From Cranoglanis bouderius (lineage: Eukaryota; Chordata; Actinopteri; Siluriformes; Cranoglanididae): a stretch of DNA of 64,000 nucleotides. Numbering within the stretch: position 1 is the first letter of the stretch; every line of letters begins with the position of its first letter. The notes under the pieces were generated by a model. It made no database searches and was not told the DNA's origin. It saw nothing but the letters and a program-made list of their open reading frames with translations. The position numbers and the translations under genes were made by a program. Location of the stretch: the NCBI GenBank assembly GCA_023630585.1, contig CM042552.1, forward strand, positions 17,557,569 through 17,621,568, read 5' to 3'. Below, one piece after another: positions 32,802 to 45,017 of this stretch.

Positions 32802-34205
32802 TACAGTGCTGTGAAAAAGTATTTCTTCTGTTTTTGTGTATATCTCATAATAAATTGTTTCAGAAATGAAAACAAAATCTAAGATAAAACAAAGGCAGCC
32901 TGAGTAAACACAAAATACAGTTTTTAAATGATAATGTTATTTACTAAAGCAAAAAAAGTTATCCAATAACAACTGGGCCTCTGTGAAAATGTGTTTGCCC
33001 TCCTAGTTATTAATTCCCCAAATCTATGAAACTGCATTCATAATGGGGTTCAGCTGGATTAGACACAACCAGGCCTGATTACTGCAAACCCTGTTCAATC
33101 AAAATCAACACTTAGAAGTAGAACAGCATGAAGTTGGTTAAAAGGTCTTACCCAGTAACACACCAAAATTATGCCAAAGTTGAAAGAAATTCCAGAAATG
33201 ATGAGGAAGAAGGTGATTGAAATACATCAGTCTGGGAAGGGTTACAAAGCTATTATGACTCCAAAGGACCACAGTGAGAGCCATTATCTCCAAATGGAAA
33301 AACCCGCACAGTAGTGAACCTTCCCAGAAGTGGCTGACCTTCCAAAATTCCTCCAAGAGCACAACAACTACTCATCCAGCAAGTCACAAAAGAGCCAAGG
33401 ACCACATCAAAGGACCTACAGGCCTCTCTTGCATCAATAAAGGTCACTGTTCATGACTCCACTATCAGAAAGACACTGGGCAAAAATGGCATCCATGGAA
33501 GTGTGGTGAGGTGAAAACCATTGCTAACCCAGAAGAACATTAAGGCTCATCTGAATTTTGCCAAAACACACATTGAAAACCTTTTGGGAGAATGTTCTTG
33601 GATTGATGAGTCGAAACTGGAACTGTTTGGAAGACAGGGGTCCCGTTACATCTGGCATAAACCAAACACAGAATTCCACAAAAAGAACATCATACCTACG
33701 GTCAAGCATGGTGGTGGCAGTGTGATGGTGTGGGGATGCTTTGCTGCTTCAGGGCCTGGGCAACTTGCAATAATTGAGGCAAACATGATTTCTGCTCTCT
33801 ACCAGAAAATCCTAAAGGAGAATGTCCGGTCTTCAGTCTGTAAATTGAAACTCAAACGCAACTGGATTATGCAGCAAGACAATGAACCAAAGCATAGGAG
33901 TAAGTCCTAGTCCTAGAAGTGAGTGAAAGACTGATCTCCAGTTATCGGAAGTGTTTGGTTGCAGTTATTTCTGCTAAAGCAGGCACAACCAGATTTTAAG
34001 TTTAAGATGGCAATTAGTTTTTCACATTGGTGATCGGTGTTACATAACATTTTTTGCTTCAATACAAAAACATAATAAAATAAAAAATGTATTGTGTGTT
34101 TACTCAGGTTGCCTTTGTTTTATGTTGTATTTTGTTTGAAGATCTAAAACTATTTAGTATGAGATATACACAAAAACAGAAGAAATACTTTTTCACAGCA
34201 CTGTA
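32802..34205 (+). mobile_element. Tc1-like element
   Basis: Terminal repeats are long and well matched: TACAGTGCTGTGAAAAAGTA at the start pairs with TACTTTTTCACAGCACTGTA at the end. Inner matching includes the AAAACATAATAAAATAAAAA-type region. Length (1.4 kb) is near that of a complete element, and the ends look younger than the coding part. Confidence 0.9.
33150..33910 (+). pseudogene. Tc1-like transposase, C-terminus deleted
   Basis: N-terminal fragments (KKVIEIHQSGKGYKAI near 33205-33255) lie in a different frame from the 33521-33910 frame. That frame carries CSWIDESKLELFG (first catalytic Asp), HGGGSVMVWGCFAASG and QQDNEPKHRSKS (second Asp). The LNPIENLW region with the third acidic residue is absent; sequence jumps to a sibling-like tail near 33965. 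Confidence 0.85.
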
Positions 34206-34549
34206 GCTACGAGGTAAAGGAGGTCACCTAAAATCATTCATTTATTTGTCCACATTAGCCCTGCTTTTGAAAGTGATTTTTTTAGTAGAAAGAAATCAAT
34301 CAAATTAAACTTAGTCAAAGGGGACAGAGAATGATGTGATCAGATTGGACATTGTCTGTTATTCTGAGTCCTACTTTTATAGCTGCTTTGTTTGCTGAAC
34401 TGTCTATCTCTGGTTTATCTGTCTATCCAGCAGGGTGAGATGCCTCAACATCTATTTACATCACTCTCAGACTTGTCTATCTGCTGCAGAGAAAACAGGG
34501 AGTAATTAAGGTCTAACTTTCTTTCTCTACCTTCAAAGGATCAACAGAG
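34206..34549. other. Spacer, nothing recognised
   Basis: Non-coding sequence between the Tc1 element and the minisatellite. Confidence 0.4.
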
Positions 34550-35805
34550 GATTGGTAACAGATGGGTGGATCAGCAGAGGATCAGTAGTGGATCAGCAGA
34601 TGATAAACTCTGGATCAGCATAAGTTCAATGGCGGATAAGCAGAGGGATCAGCAGTGGATCAGTAGAGGACTAGCAGAGCTTTGGTGGTGAATCAACAGA
34701 GGATCAGTGGTGGATCAGCTGAACATTAGCTGTGGATTAGTAGAGGATCAGTTGTGCATCAGCAGATGATCTGCAAAGGATTGATTGTGGATACACAGAG
34801 GACCTGCAGTAGATCCACAATGGATGCACAAAGGATCAGCATAGGATCAGCAGTGGATCAGCATAGGATCAGCAGTGGATCCCCAGATGATCAGCAGTGG
34901 ATCCATAGAGGATCAACAGAGGATCCGTGGTGGATCCCCAGAGGATCAACAGAGGATCAGTGGTGGATCCCCAGAGGATCAGTAGTGGAACAGCATATGA
35001 TCTGCAGTTTCTCTGTTGTGATTAAACTCTGGATCAGCAGATTATTAGCAGAGGATTAGTTGTGTATCAGCAGATGATCCGCAAAGAATCGACTGTGGAT
35101 CCACAGAGGATCAGTGGTGGATCAGCAGAGTACCCACAGTGGATAAGTAGAGGACTAGCAATGGATCAACAGCTGTGGATCAGCAGTAAATACACAGTGC
35201 ATGAGCAATGGATCAACAAAGTATCAGTGGTGGATCAACATTGGATCTGCAGTGGCTCTATGATTCAGTATCAGATCATCAGAGAATCATCTGTGGATCA
35301 GTGTGGATCAGCAGAGGATGTGCAGTGTATAAGCATAGAATCAGCTGTGGATCAGCTGTGGATCAGCAGAGGATCAGTGCTGGATCAGCAGTTGATCACT
35401 GATGGATCAGCATATGATCTCCAGTGGCTCTGTTGTGATTCAGCAATGGATAACCAGAGAATCACCTGTGGATTGGCAGATTATTAGCAAAGGATCAGTT
35501 GTGTACCAGCAGATAAGCTGCAGGGAACTGGCCGTGGATCTACAGAGGAACATCGGTGGATCAGCAGAGGATCTACAGTGGATGAGTAAAGGATTAGGTC
35601 AGCATTGGGTCAGCAAAGGATCACTAATGGATCAGCAGATGATCTGCAGTGGCTCTGTGGCTGATCAGCCGAGAATCTGCAGTAAATGAGCAAAGGCTCA
35701 TCAAAGGATCAGTGATGGATCAGCAGAGGCTCAGCAGTATATCTCTAGTGGATCAGCAGAGGACTAGTTGTGGATAAGATCTGTATAAGATCAGCAGTGG
35801 ATTTT
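34550..35805. repeat. 11-bp GGATCAGCAGT minisatellite with higher-order structure
   Basis: About 110 degenerate copies of an 11-bp unit. Main variants are GGATCAGCAGT, GGATCAGCAGA, GGATCAGTGGT and GGATCCCCAGA. Because 11 is not a multiple of three, each strand reads through all frames every 33 bp, giving long frames rich in D, Q, S, G and W (for example 34754-35059 and 35062-35487). These have no signature of a protein family. Longer blocks recur: GTTGTGYATCAGCAGAT at about 34749 and 35059 with a diverged version at 35498, and GATCTGCAGTKKCTCTG at 34998, 35247 and 35639. Segments of several hundred bases were therefore duplicated. Confidence 0.9.
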
Positions 35806-36011
35806 GTATGGTTTTATCTTTACCTTGCCACTGAAGTTACATGTAAATTGAATAGTTGTTTTATAAAATCTTATACGATAGTTTATTGGCTATTATCATG
35901 GCTGAATTATTTTGTATAATTTTTAATTAGTGATTTAAATGTAATGGATTTAATTACAATTTTAATGTAATATGATATAATTTTTTCCAGCTGCACAAAG
36001 AAATGAAATGT

Positions 36012-36059
<48 letters not shown>

Positions 36060-36620
36060 CTGCACCCTCTCAGCAACCATTTTCAAACACTTTGAATTAG
36101 CAGATCAATTTCACTATGTTTCTGCCACAGCATTCCTGTTAAACCATGTGCTAATATTACACTTCTACAATGTGATAACTGTCTAAACGTTTGTCACAAT
36201 TTATTGTTGAAATAAAATAAATAAATAGTGAACACACTATTGAAATATTTTATCTATTAAGCTTTTGAGCACTACCGTGTGTTAAACACAAATCTCTAGT
36301 TAGGTAATAAAATTAAGTATTAATTAGGGTATTCCATATGTTTGTGGGTGCATCTTTTAGCTTATTCCTAAAAGGCTTAATTACTTTTACTAATGATTGA
36401 CCACATTGCCATTCTTACCCGAGGTGGTTTTAACACTGGCATTAGCACACACGTGCAGACACACACATCTGTGCTTCTATTGTCTCAGCACGTCACCGGG
36501 GTTCATCTAAAACACCATCGGGTTCCTCACTAATTAACATCAGGCTAAATTTTCTCAATTTCTCCCTCATTAATTCCCCTGCAGAGTGGTTTGTAATGTG
36601 CTTTTAGCCAAATGACTGAA

Positions 36621-36654
<34 letters not shown>

Positions 36655-36850
36655 AATTAGAGACTTTGTTAATAGAGTAATCAAAATGCAGCATGTTCTC
36701 ACTGGATTACTGGATAGAAATTAAATTAAACTCATGTGTGTGTTGGAAAATGTTCTGTACATCAGAATTGTAAAAAAAAAAAAATGTTGAAATCAATAAA
36801 AATGTACAGTGTGTGTGTATGTGTGTGTGTGTGTATGTATACTGTATATA
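35806..36850. other. Non-coding; possible conserved element near 36350-36620
   Basis: A compound (GT)n(GA)n tract occupies 36010-36058 and (GT)n lies near 36624-36650. Between them 36350-36620 has TTAATTA-type words and no repeat similarity, so could be regulatory by inference. Confidence 0.3.
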
Positions 36851-38262
36851 TAAGCAAACATTTGATCCACTTTGAAACGGTGCCTATTAATAAAGTTGAT
36901 ACACTCTATAATTGACACATAAAACTGACATTTTGTAGTAATTTTCACAATTTAAATTAATAAAAAACAGATCAATCACATGGAAAAAGTAAGTACACCC
37001 CTACATTTATCACACCTTCAAATCCATAAAATTAGAATCAGGTGTTCAAGATTGGGTGCCAGTGATCAGAACCTGCTTAGGGAGTGCAGGTGGAACCTGT
37101 CTTATATATACTCCTCTCATATCTAGTGTCTGGTGTTCCCTTTGCTATTGAGGTGTGTGGTGTCATCATGCCTTCAGAAAAAAGGTTGTGGATACCTATG
37201 AGTCTGCCAAGGGATTTAAAAAGATCACCAAATTATTTGAAACACATCATTCCACTGTAAGGAAAAATGACTGCCAGTTTGTCCAGGACTGGCCGTCCCA
37301 GCAAATTCAGCCAAAGAGCAGACCGTCTGATGCAAAAAGAACTCTCCAAGAACCCCAAAACTTCATCACAGGATCTGCTAGTAAGTCTTGCAACTGTTAG
37401 TGTCAAAGTGCATGCTTCTAGAATCAGAGATTGCACAAATTTGATCTACATCGGAGGCCTGGCAGGAAAAAGCCTTTGCAAGAATACAGTTTGCCAATGA
37501 ACATATAGACAAAGACCAGGCCTTTTGGATTAATGTGCTCTGGACAGACGAATCAAAGTTAGAGTTGTTTGTCCACAGTAACAGCAGACATGTTTGGCGC
37601 AGACCAAAGACAGCTTTTCAGGAGAAGCACCTCATACCAACTGAGAAGCACGGTGGTGGAAATGTTATGGTTTGGGGTTGCTTCTCTGCCTCAGGGACTG
37701 GACAACTTGCATTCATTGATTCAACTATGATTTCTGCATCATATCAAAGAGCGCTTGAAGATAATGTGAGGCCATCTGTCCGAAAGTTGAAGTTGAACCA
37801 AAAGTGGACCTTTCAACAGGATAATGATCCTAAGCACACTAGCAAATCCACCAAGGAATGGCTCAAAAAGAAGAAATGGAGGGTTATGGAATGGCCTAGT
37901 CAAAGCCCGGATTTGAATCCCATTGAAATGTTGTGGGGGGTATTTGAAAAGGGCAGTACATACAAGAAAACCCTCAAACATCTTGCAACTGAAAGAATAT
38001 TGCATAGAGGAGTGGTCAGAAATTCCAGCAAGCCTGGTGGACAATTATGCAAAAATGCCTAAAAGAAGTTATTTCTGCTAAAGGGGGTGATACTAGCTTC
38101 TGAGGCCAATGGTGTACTTACTTTTTCCACAGAAGAAGATCACATCTATTGATATTTCTGTTGAATAAATGATTGAAAAAACAAATTTTCCTTGTGGTTT
38201 TGTTCAAGTATATCAACTTCATTAATAGGCACTGTTTCAACGATGATCAAATGCTCGTCCAA
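36851..38262 (+). mobile_element. Tc1-like element with eroded outer ends
   Basis: Inverted repeats: CATTTGATCCACTTTGAAAC near 36858 pairs with GTTTCAACGATGATCAAATG near 38250. An inner pair covers GGAAAAAGTAAGTACACC near 36982 and GGTGTACTTACTTTTTCC near 38111. The outermost bases are not the usual CAGTG, so the tips have diverged. Confidence 0.85.
37150..38062 (+). pseudogene. Tc1-like transposase with catalytic triad visible
   Basis: The N-terminal DNA-binding part (DTYESAKGFKKITKLFETHHSTVRK) lies at 37180-37260 in another frame. The catalytic part 37535-38062 is open: LWTDESKLELF (D1), HGGGNVMVWGCFSASG, FQQDNDPKHTSKST (D2), SQSPDLNPIEMLW (E). It then drifts out of frame after 37940. The triad is complete but the N-terminus is frameshifted, so no functional product is expected. 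Confidence 0.9.
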
Positions 38263-40174
38263 ATATGTCAAAAAAGCCAACAATCATTGTATTTAACAAA
38301 AAAAATTCTATATTTATTTGCTTATTTAATCTGTAATGTTTTGATTTTGTCTTTTATTATAGTCTTTCTTTTGTTTTATTATTTTTTTAATTTCTTTATC
38401 TTTTTTTTGGCGAATGGTTTTACAGCACCATTAAAGACTCCGCTCAATTCACTGCTATTGTTCTCCTAGCGAAGCCTCTAAAGATTGATTTCTTTAGCAA
38501 ACAGCTCTATCTTCTCGTGCAATATCCCCCTCCTTCAAATAAAAATAAAGAAATAAAGAATGGAATTCCTCTGAGGGTTTAGCAGCGTGTAGCCTCTCCT
38601 GTCTCAGTGACAGCGAGCAGCAGATGACTCACTCGCCGCTCTCCTGGTTTTATGCCAGAATGAGCGTGTTATCTCACAAAAGTCGTGAATATTTAATGCA
38701 CCTGCAGCTGGTTTTATTGCCCAACTCGGCAATACACATATTTCACAGGAAGTGCAAGTGAAAAGGTGATAGTAAAGAAAAAACTAAAGAAAAAAGCAGT
38801 GCTGTGTGTTTCTGTGTGCAGGATTACATCATCGGCTCTCAAAGTCTTAATGATGTTCAGATTTAATTCTTTTTTACCAGAAGCTTTTCAAGTGAGGTGG
38901 AATTTCATTCAGCAGTCCAAGCTCTGACACTTCTGGGATTTGAACTCAGAACCTTCTGGAATGTTTTGAGCTGCATGAGCCTGAAAAACGTATTGCTGAT
39001 CTTTTAGTTTAACCTCCGAACCTCATTCCCCGCCCTGCATGCAATCAATGCTAATTGTTCTTTTGTAAATGAGATTCCCTGCTTAGAACGCTTGATGAGC
39101 ATTTTCCTGTTTAAGCAGCACACACACACACACACACACCTAGATTAGTGTGTAAATGCAGCAAATATACAAATCAAATGTGACTTTTTTTTTGCATTCA
39201 AATCTAATGTAAAGTTTCACCTTCAGGCTTTAGGCCACGCCCCGTATCCGAGTCTGATGCTGGTGTGGAGTGACAAAAGAAAGTGTTTCGGCTTCGAGAC
39301 AGCGATGACATCACTCTAACAGACATCCCTGAAGAGGAAGTCAAATAAGCTCTGAAAGAATTGGATTAAACTAGACATGTTTCTTACATGAACGATTCAG
39401 GGTTTGAATCTTTTGGTCATAACTTGTAATTCGCTCCTCTCTCGTTCAGCAGGTCAGTGTTTGAATCAGTGAATCGTTCAGTCATGACTGAGATTCATTC
39501 CTCTCTCCTTCACTGGGTTTGTGTTAGACTCAGTGTATCTTTTAAAAAAAAGATTCAAAAAACATCATATAGCTTATGCTGTATACCAAAATATGACTAA
39601 TATGATCTAATAACAAAACTAAAAATGAATAAACAATAAATTGATCAATAATAGAGTTTAGTTCATATTGTCGTGTTTTTATGAAAAGTAATTAATCACT
39701 GTTTGTTATTGACTTAAGAAGATTAATTAACCCCATTGGGCTAGTCTAACCTGCAAGGTCGAAGGTTTTTCGACTGAAGCTGTGTGTGTGTGTGTGTGTT
39801 GTTCAATTCAGTTTTTCATTGTCCACATGGGAAATCTGTTTTGCAGCAACAAAAAACAACACCACAACCCCAACAAAACCAGACACATATAAGCACATGG
39901 ATTTTTCCCTTTACATTTTGTTAAAAGAATATCTTCATGTATCGTACTTAATTTAAATAGGGGAATAGTAGTTATAATTATATATATATTATATATTGTA
40001 GTTATATTATAGAAATAGTTATTATAAAGACCATTCCTTTTTCACAACCAAACTAAAATACAATCATATTATCTGCTTGGTATTATACACTTAGTGACAT
40101 CATCTGAAAAACTCTTGTGTGACATCATGGCGGAGCAATCCATTGCAACATAGCAGCCACAGAAGTCTTTCAAT
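38263..40174. other. Longest repeat-poor stretch of the right half
   Basis: 38560-39110 has mixed composition and no similarity to other parts of the window, so is a candidate conserved region by inference only. Short (CA)n at 39118-39139 and (TG)n near 39780-39800. Two near-copies of a TTTGAATCAGTGAATC-type phrase occur near 39400 and 39470. No gene. Confidence 0.3.
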
Positions 40175-40334
40175 ATACACTATATGGCCAAAAGTATTTG
40201 TAACATCACACCTATATGAGCTTATTAAACATCCAGTTTAAAAACCATGGGCATTAACATAAAGTCTCCACTCTTCACTCTAGCTAGGTTTGGGGCCCAG
40301 TAGTTCCAGTGAAGGGAAATTGTAATTCTACAAC
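40175..40334 (+). mobile_element. 5' fragment of a Tc1/mariner element
   Basis: Begins TACACTATATGGCCAAAAGT, the well-known end of a fish Tc1/mariner family. It is interrupted at 40334 by an LTR. About 35 bp of matching-type sequence (AGACATTCTAGACAATTGTG) resumes at 40761. Confidence 0.7.
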
Positions 40335-40753
40335 TGTCATGGAATCCAGGGAGTCAGATGCAAGTGATTTTTATTAACAAAACAACTAAAAAAAAAAAAA
40401 AAAAAACAAGCAGAGGCTGGAAAAGAACCCAAAAACTAGAACAACCAAAACAAGGAACTAGACTAAGGCAAGGCAAAGAAAAGAAAAGAAAACTCAACAT
40501 GAAAACAAAAACCACTCTCTGTGCAAATACAACATCATAAACCGGCAACCATACCAACTATGCACAAAACACACAATGCTCCACAACTAAGGAGGGAAAA
40601 CACAGAACGTAAACAGGGTGACTAAGTGGGAAATACAAAACAGGTGTGCACAGTCAAGGGGGGCAGACAACAAAAGAAGAATTTTTTAAAAATGAGGAAA
40701 TAAAAGGTGCCTTCTGGTGGTCTGGAGGGAAATTGTCCATGGTGGGCATCACA
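40335..40753 (-). mobile_element. Solo LTR, antisense, inserted in a Tc1/mariner copy
   Basis: Starts TGTCATGG and ends GGGCATCACA. ACAAC flanks it on both sides (40330-40334 and 40754-40758), and the host element resumes after it. On the minus strand an AATAAAAATCACTTGCATCTG stretch near the 3' end resembles the R/U5 region of the other LTRs. An A run lies at 40388-40406. Confidence 0.75.
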
Positions 40754-40790
40754 ACAACAAAAAGACATTCTAGACAATTGTGTGCTTCCA

Positions 40791-42042
40791 ACTTGGAATG
40801 GCAAGGGCAATTCTATATTTTTGCTATACAATGAAGACATTTGGGTTTTAGATCAAAAGAAGAATTTCAGCTTTCTTTTTCTGATATTTACACCCAGATG
40901 TGTTAAACAATTTAGAACAAGTGATCAAAAATGTTAGGAAATGTGACTGATAGGTGTTTCTTGGTGCCCAGGTATGCCCTGTTAGATTGATTGTTTAAAC
41001 AATTAATAGCTTTGAATGTCTACTCTTGGATTGAGCCCTGTGTTTTGCCTGTTGCATTTGTTGTTAAAAATGATAAACCAACATGAAGTCCAGAGAGCTG
41101 TCTATGGGAGAAAAGCAAGCCATTTTGAAGCTGAGAATCAGTGGCAACACCAACAACTTCTTCAGGGCAGCGGTGAAGGTATCAAAATACACTGTTCAAA
41201 GAAGACTTTGAGAGCAGAAATATAGAGGCCATACCACAAGATGCAATTCACTCATCAGCAGTAAGAATCAGAATGCCAGATTGGAATTAGCAAAAATATA
41301 TCAGCCACAAAAGTTCTGGAAACAAGATAAACCTTTACCAAAATGATTGAAAGGCCAAAGTGTGGAGAAAGAAAGGATCCGCATGGTGGAGGTAGTGTCA
41401 TGGCTTCGGCTTGCATGGATGCTCCTGGAACAGGCTCATTAATCTTTATTAATGATGTAACTCATGATGGTGGCAGCAGGATGAATTCAGAAGTCTAGAG
41501 AAAGACCAATTTACAGATAAATGAATCCATTCAAACTGGTAGGAACTTAATCATGCAGCAAGACAATGACCCAAAACATACTGGCAACACAACAAAGGAC
41601 TTTATCAGCGGGAAAAAGTTGAAGGTTTTTGACTAGCCGAGTCAATCACCAGACCTTAACCCAGCAGCATTTCCCCACCTGAAGAGGAGACTGAAGGGAG
41701 AAACTCCTCAAAACAAACAACAACTGAAAGAGGCTGAATGCAGCAGTTGGGGTCGCCAGTGGGTCGCCAGTTTGTTGTAGTTTATTGCAAACAAGGGATA
41801 TGCAACCAAATATTAAGTGTTATTTACTTTAAATTATGTTACGGCTATCTGTTCCAATACTCACCTAAACACTGGGTGATCTGCCATGTTCTTCAAGTTG
41901 TTCAACACATCTAGATGTAAATATAATCAACAGATGAAAGCTGGAATTCAGGCTCTATCTTCTCATTTTCATCTTTTGATCTCAAACCCAAATATCTTCA
42001 GTGTATAGCATAAACAAAAGAATTGGCCTTGCCGTTCCAACA
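40791..42042 (+). mobile_element. Tc1-like element, degraded
   Basis: Left TTGGAATGGCAAGGGCAATT and right AATTGGCCTTGCCGTTCCAA form an inverted repeat, which continues inward as GAAGACATTTGGGTTTTAGA versus its partner near 41985-42008. Plus-strand fragments near 41550-41720 read MQQDNDPKHTGNTTKDF (second Asp) and SQSPDLNPAAFPHLKRRLKGE, so the third acidic residue region is altered. The N-terminal half is largely unreadable. Confidence 0.75.
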
Positions 42043-42898
42043 GTTTCGGAGCAGACAGTAGTGTACTTACATCAGTTGATTTTAAGTAAAACATGTTCAC
42101 GTCTTTTGTTTGTGAGACATTCAAATAGCCATCATAAACAGTCATTTACTAAACCTTCGCCCTTGTGGAGAAAGAGGAAGCGAAGATCTCAAAAATGTCA
42201 CAAAAGAATCCACTTCATTATGATCAAACCATGATGAAAAACAAGAAACAGTAGATTGCTTGTATAAAAGAGGGCGCGTTCTTATCTGAAGAAAAGTCTG
42301 TAAATAAAAGTCTTTCATGAGATTCTGCTTCCTTTTTTCTCTAGAGGCAAAACTGCAAAAGGTCAAGCAGCTTCTTTATTCTGCTCATTACATCGTTTGG
42401 TACTTCTTTTTTTTTTCTTTTTTCTTTTTTTTAACCACAAGCACGATGAGAAATTACTTTCAGAGTCATGGAACTTGTTGTATCAAAGATTTTGTTGTAT
42501 TGATCATGCGATTGAGTCTGCTCCAGCTCCTGGTCTTTTCCCAATCTGTAATAAAAAAACAAAAGTCTAGGACGTGGCAAAACCACCTATAATAAACTAC
42601 AACATCAGCGTCTTTAGTCAAGACTTAATGTCTTGAGATCTCACAGAGGGAGTAATCTAAACGAACCAGAAATGAAATATTCATTGATGGATAATTTAAA
42701 GCATTAATTTAAACCCTTGTACGTCACTGTGGATAAGGGTGTCTGCTAAATGCTATAAATGTAAATGTAAATGTAAACAAAGAAGACCACACAAGAAGAA
42801 GATGGTTAAAAATATTTACAAACATTATTTATTGTAACACAATGTGTATATATTTTATTTATTACATTATTTTTTATATTAATTCAATTTACTACTTG
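42043..42898. other. Non-coding; LINE/SINE tail scrap at 42726-42778
   Basis: 42726-42778 (GTGGATAAGGGTGTCTGCTA then repeated AATGTAA) is the same 3' tail type as at 29090. The rest is AT-rich with a T-rich run near 42408-42432. No gene. Confidence 0.5.
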
Positions 42899-43268
42899 TA
42901 CACAGTTGCAGTCAAAATTATTCAACCCCCATTGCAAATCAGTTTTACTGTCAACATTTACAGACTTTCACCTGTTTGCAATGAACAAATCAAACAAAAG
43001 CAATTGAAATAGCTCAACACAACGAAGTGGTTTCCCCAAATGCAACTGAAAATGCAACTTATAATGACTTCTCCAGTCTCAAAATTATTCAACCCCCTGA
43101 ATAGAATCCATCACAACGGCATAAATATACAATACAGGTGTTGTCTCAAGCACACCTGATGCAACTAATCAAGGGCTTCATTAGTTGCACCAGGTGTGCT
43201 TGAGCTGGAACACATGAAATACCTGGCTAGGGGTTTGTTGAGTGTCACGTTTGACTGCATGTTAGACA

Positions 43269-44776
43269 TACAGGTGCATCTCAATAAATTAGAATGTTGT
43301 GAAAAAGTTCATTTATTTCAGTAATTCAACTCAAATTGTGAAACTCGTGTATTAAATAAATTCAATGCACACAGACTGAAATAGTTTAAGTCTTTGGTTC
43401 TTTTAATTGTGATGATTTTGGCTCACATTTAACAAAAACCCACCAATTCACTATCTCAACAAATTAGAATATGGTGACATGCCAATCAGCTAATCAACTC
43501 AAAACACCTGCAAAGGTTTCCTGAGCCTTCAAAATGGTCTCTCAGTTTGGTTCACTAGGTAAATCACAAACATTCATTGCCAAAGAAGCTGGCTGTTCAC
43601 AGAGTGCTGTATCCAAGCATGTTAACAGAAAGTTGATTGGAAGGAAAAAGTGTGGAAGAAAAAGATCCACAACCAACTGAGAGAACCGCAGCCTTATGAG
43701 GATTGTCAAGCAAAATTGATTCAAGAATTTGAGTGAACTTCACAAGGAATGGACTGAGGCTGGGGTCAAGGCATCAAGAGCCACCACAAACAGACGTGTC
43801 AAGGAATTTGGCTACAGTTGTGGTATTCCTCTTGTTAAGCCACTCCTGAACCACAGACAACGTCAGAGGCATCTTACCTGGGCTAAGGAGAAGAAGAACT
43901 GGACTGTTGCCCAGTGGTCCAAAGTCCTTTTTTCAGATGAGAGCAAGTTTTGTATTTCATTTGGAAACCAAGGTCCTAGAGTCTGGAGGAAGGGTGGAGA
44001 AGCTCATAGCCCAAGTTGCTTGAAGTCCAGTGTTAAGTTTCCACAGTCTGTGATGATTTGGGGTGCAATGTCATCTGCTGGTGTTGGTCCACTGTGTTTT
44101 TTGAAAACCAAAGTCACTGCATCCATTTACCAAGAAATTTTGGAGCACTTCATGCTTCCTTCTGCTGACCAGCTTTTTGAAGATGCTGATTTCATTTTCC
44201 AGCAGGATTTGGCACCTGCCCACACTGCCAAAAGCACCAAAAGTTGGTTAAATGACCATGGTGTTGGTGTGCTTGACTGGCCAGCAAACTCACCACACCT
44301 GAACCCCATAGAGAATCTATGGGGTATTGTCAAGAGGAAAATGAGAAACAGGAGACCAAAAAATGCAGATGAGCTGAAGGCCACTGTCAAAGAAACCTGG
44401 GCTTCCATACCACCGTGCCACAAACTGATCACCTCCATGCCGCACTGAATTGAGGCAGTAATTAAAGCAAAAGGAGCCCCTACCAAGTATTGAGTACATG
44501 TACAGTAAATGAACATACTTTCCAGAAGGCCAACAATTCAATAAAAATGTTTTTTTTTATTGGTCTTATGAAGTATTCTAATTTGTTGAGATAGTGAATT
44601 GGTGGGTTTTTCTTAAATGTGAGCCAAAATCATCACAATTAAAAGAACCAAAGACTTAAACTACTTCAGTCTGTGTGCATTGAATTTATTTATTACACGA
44701 GTTTCACAATTTGAGTTGAATTACTGAAATAAATGAACTTTTCCACAACATTCTAATTTATTGAGATGCACCTGTA
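43269..44776 (+). mobile_element. Nested Tc1-like element with ~205-bp terminal repeats
   Basis: Bounded by TA on both sides. Left arm 43271-43472 begins CAGGTGCATCTCAATAAATT; right arm about 44573-44774 is its inverse. Each arm carries an inner copy of a CTCAACAAATTAGAATA-type motif, giving the IR/DR layout (inverted arms containing direct repeats) of Tc1-like elements. The empty site is preserved in the paralogous copy at 61168-62594. It is the best-preserved transposon of the window. Confidence 0.95.
43534..44493 (+). pseudogene. Near-intact Tc1-like transposase, three in-frame TGA codons
   Basis: A single frame of 319 codons runs from ATG at 43534 to TGA at 44491 with no frameshift. N-terminal helix-turn-helix: GCSQSAVSKHVNRKL. 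Catalytic region: LFSDESKF (D1), FIFQQDLAPAHTAKST (D2), SPHLNPIENLWG (E), all present. It is stopped only by TGA at 43678, 43717 and 44446. At each site the family normally has arginine, so each can be explained by a CGA to TGA change. The length is normal for a Tc1 transposase (about 340 residues or slightly less). The protein would bind the terminal repeats and cut and paste the element. Confidence 0.92.
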
Positions 44777-45017
44777 TGGCTAGGTCAAATGAATGGTCCA
44801 AAAAGTTAAGAGAAGAGATCATTGCCCTTCACAAACAAGGAACAGGATACAAAAAGAAGATGATACAAAAAGAGGATACAAAAAGCAAAGGCACTGAATG
44901 TTCATAGAGACACCGTTGGAAGCATAGTTCGCAAGTTCAAAGTTAAGGGAACAAGTCTGTAAATTTTGACAATAAACCTGATTTGCAATGGGGGTTAAAT
45001 AATTTTGGTTCCAACTG

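Noticed and set aside
34754..35689. Overlapping plus-strand frames of 60-141 codons as a repeat protein gene
   Set aside because: Produced in several frames at once by an 11-bp minisatellite; no signal peptide, conserved start or frame preference.
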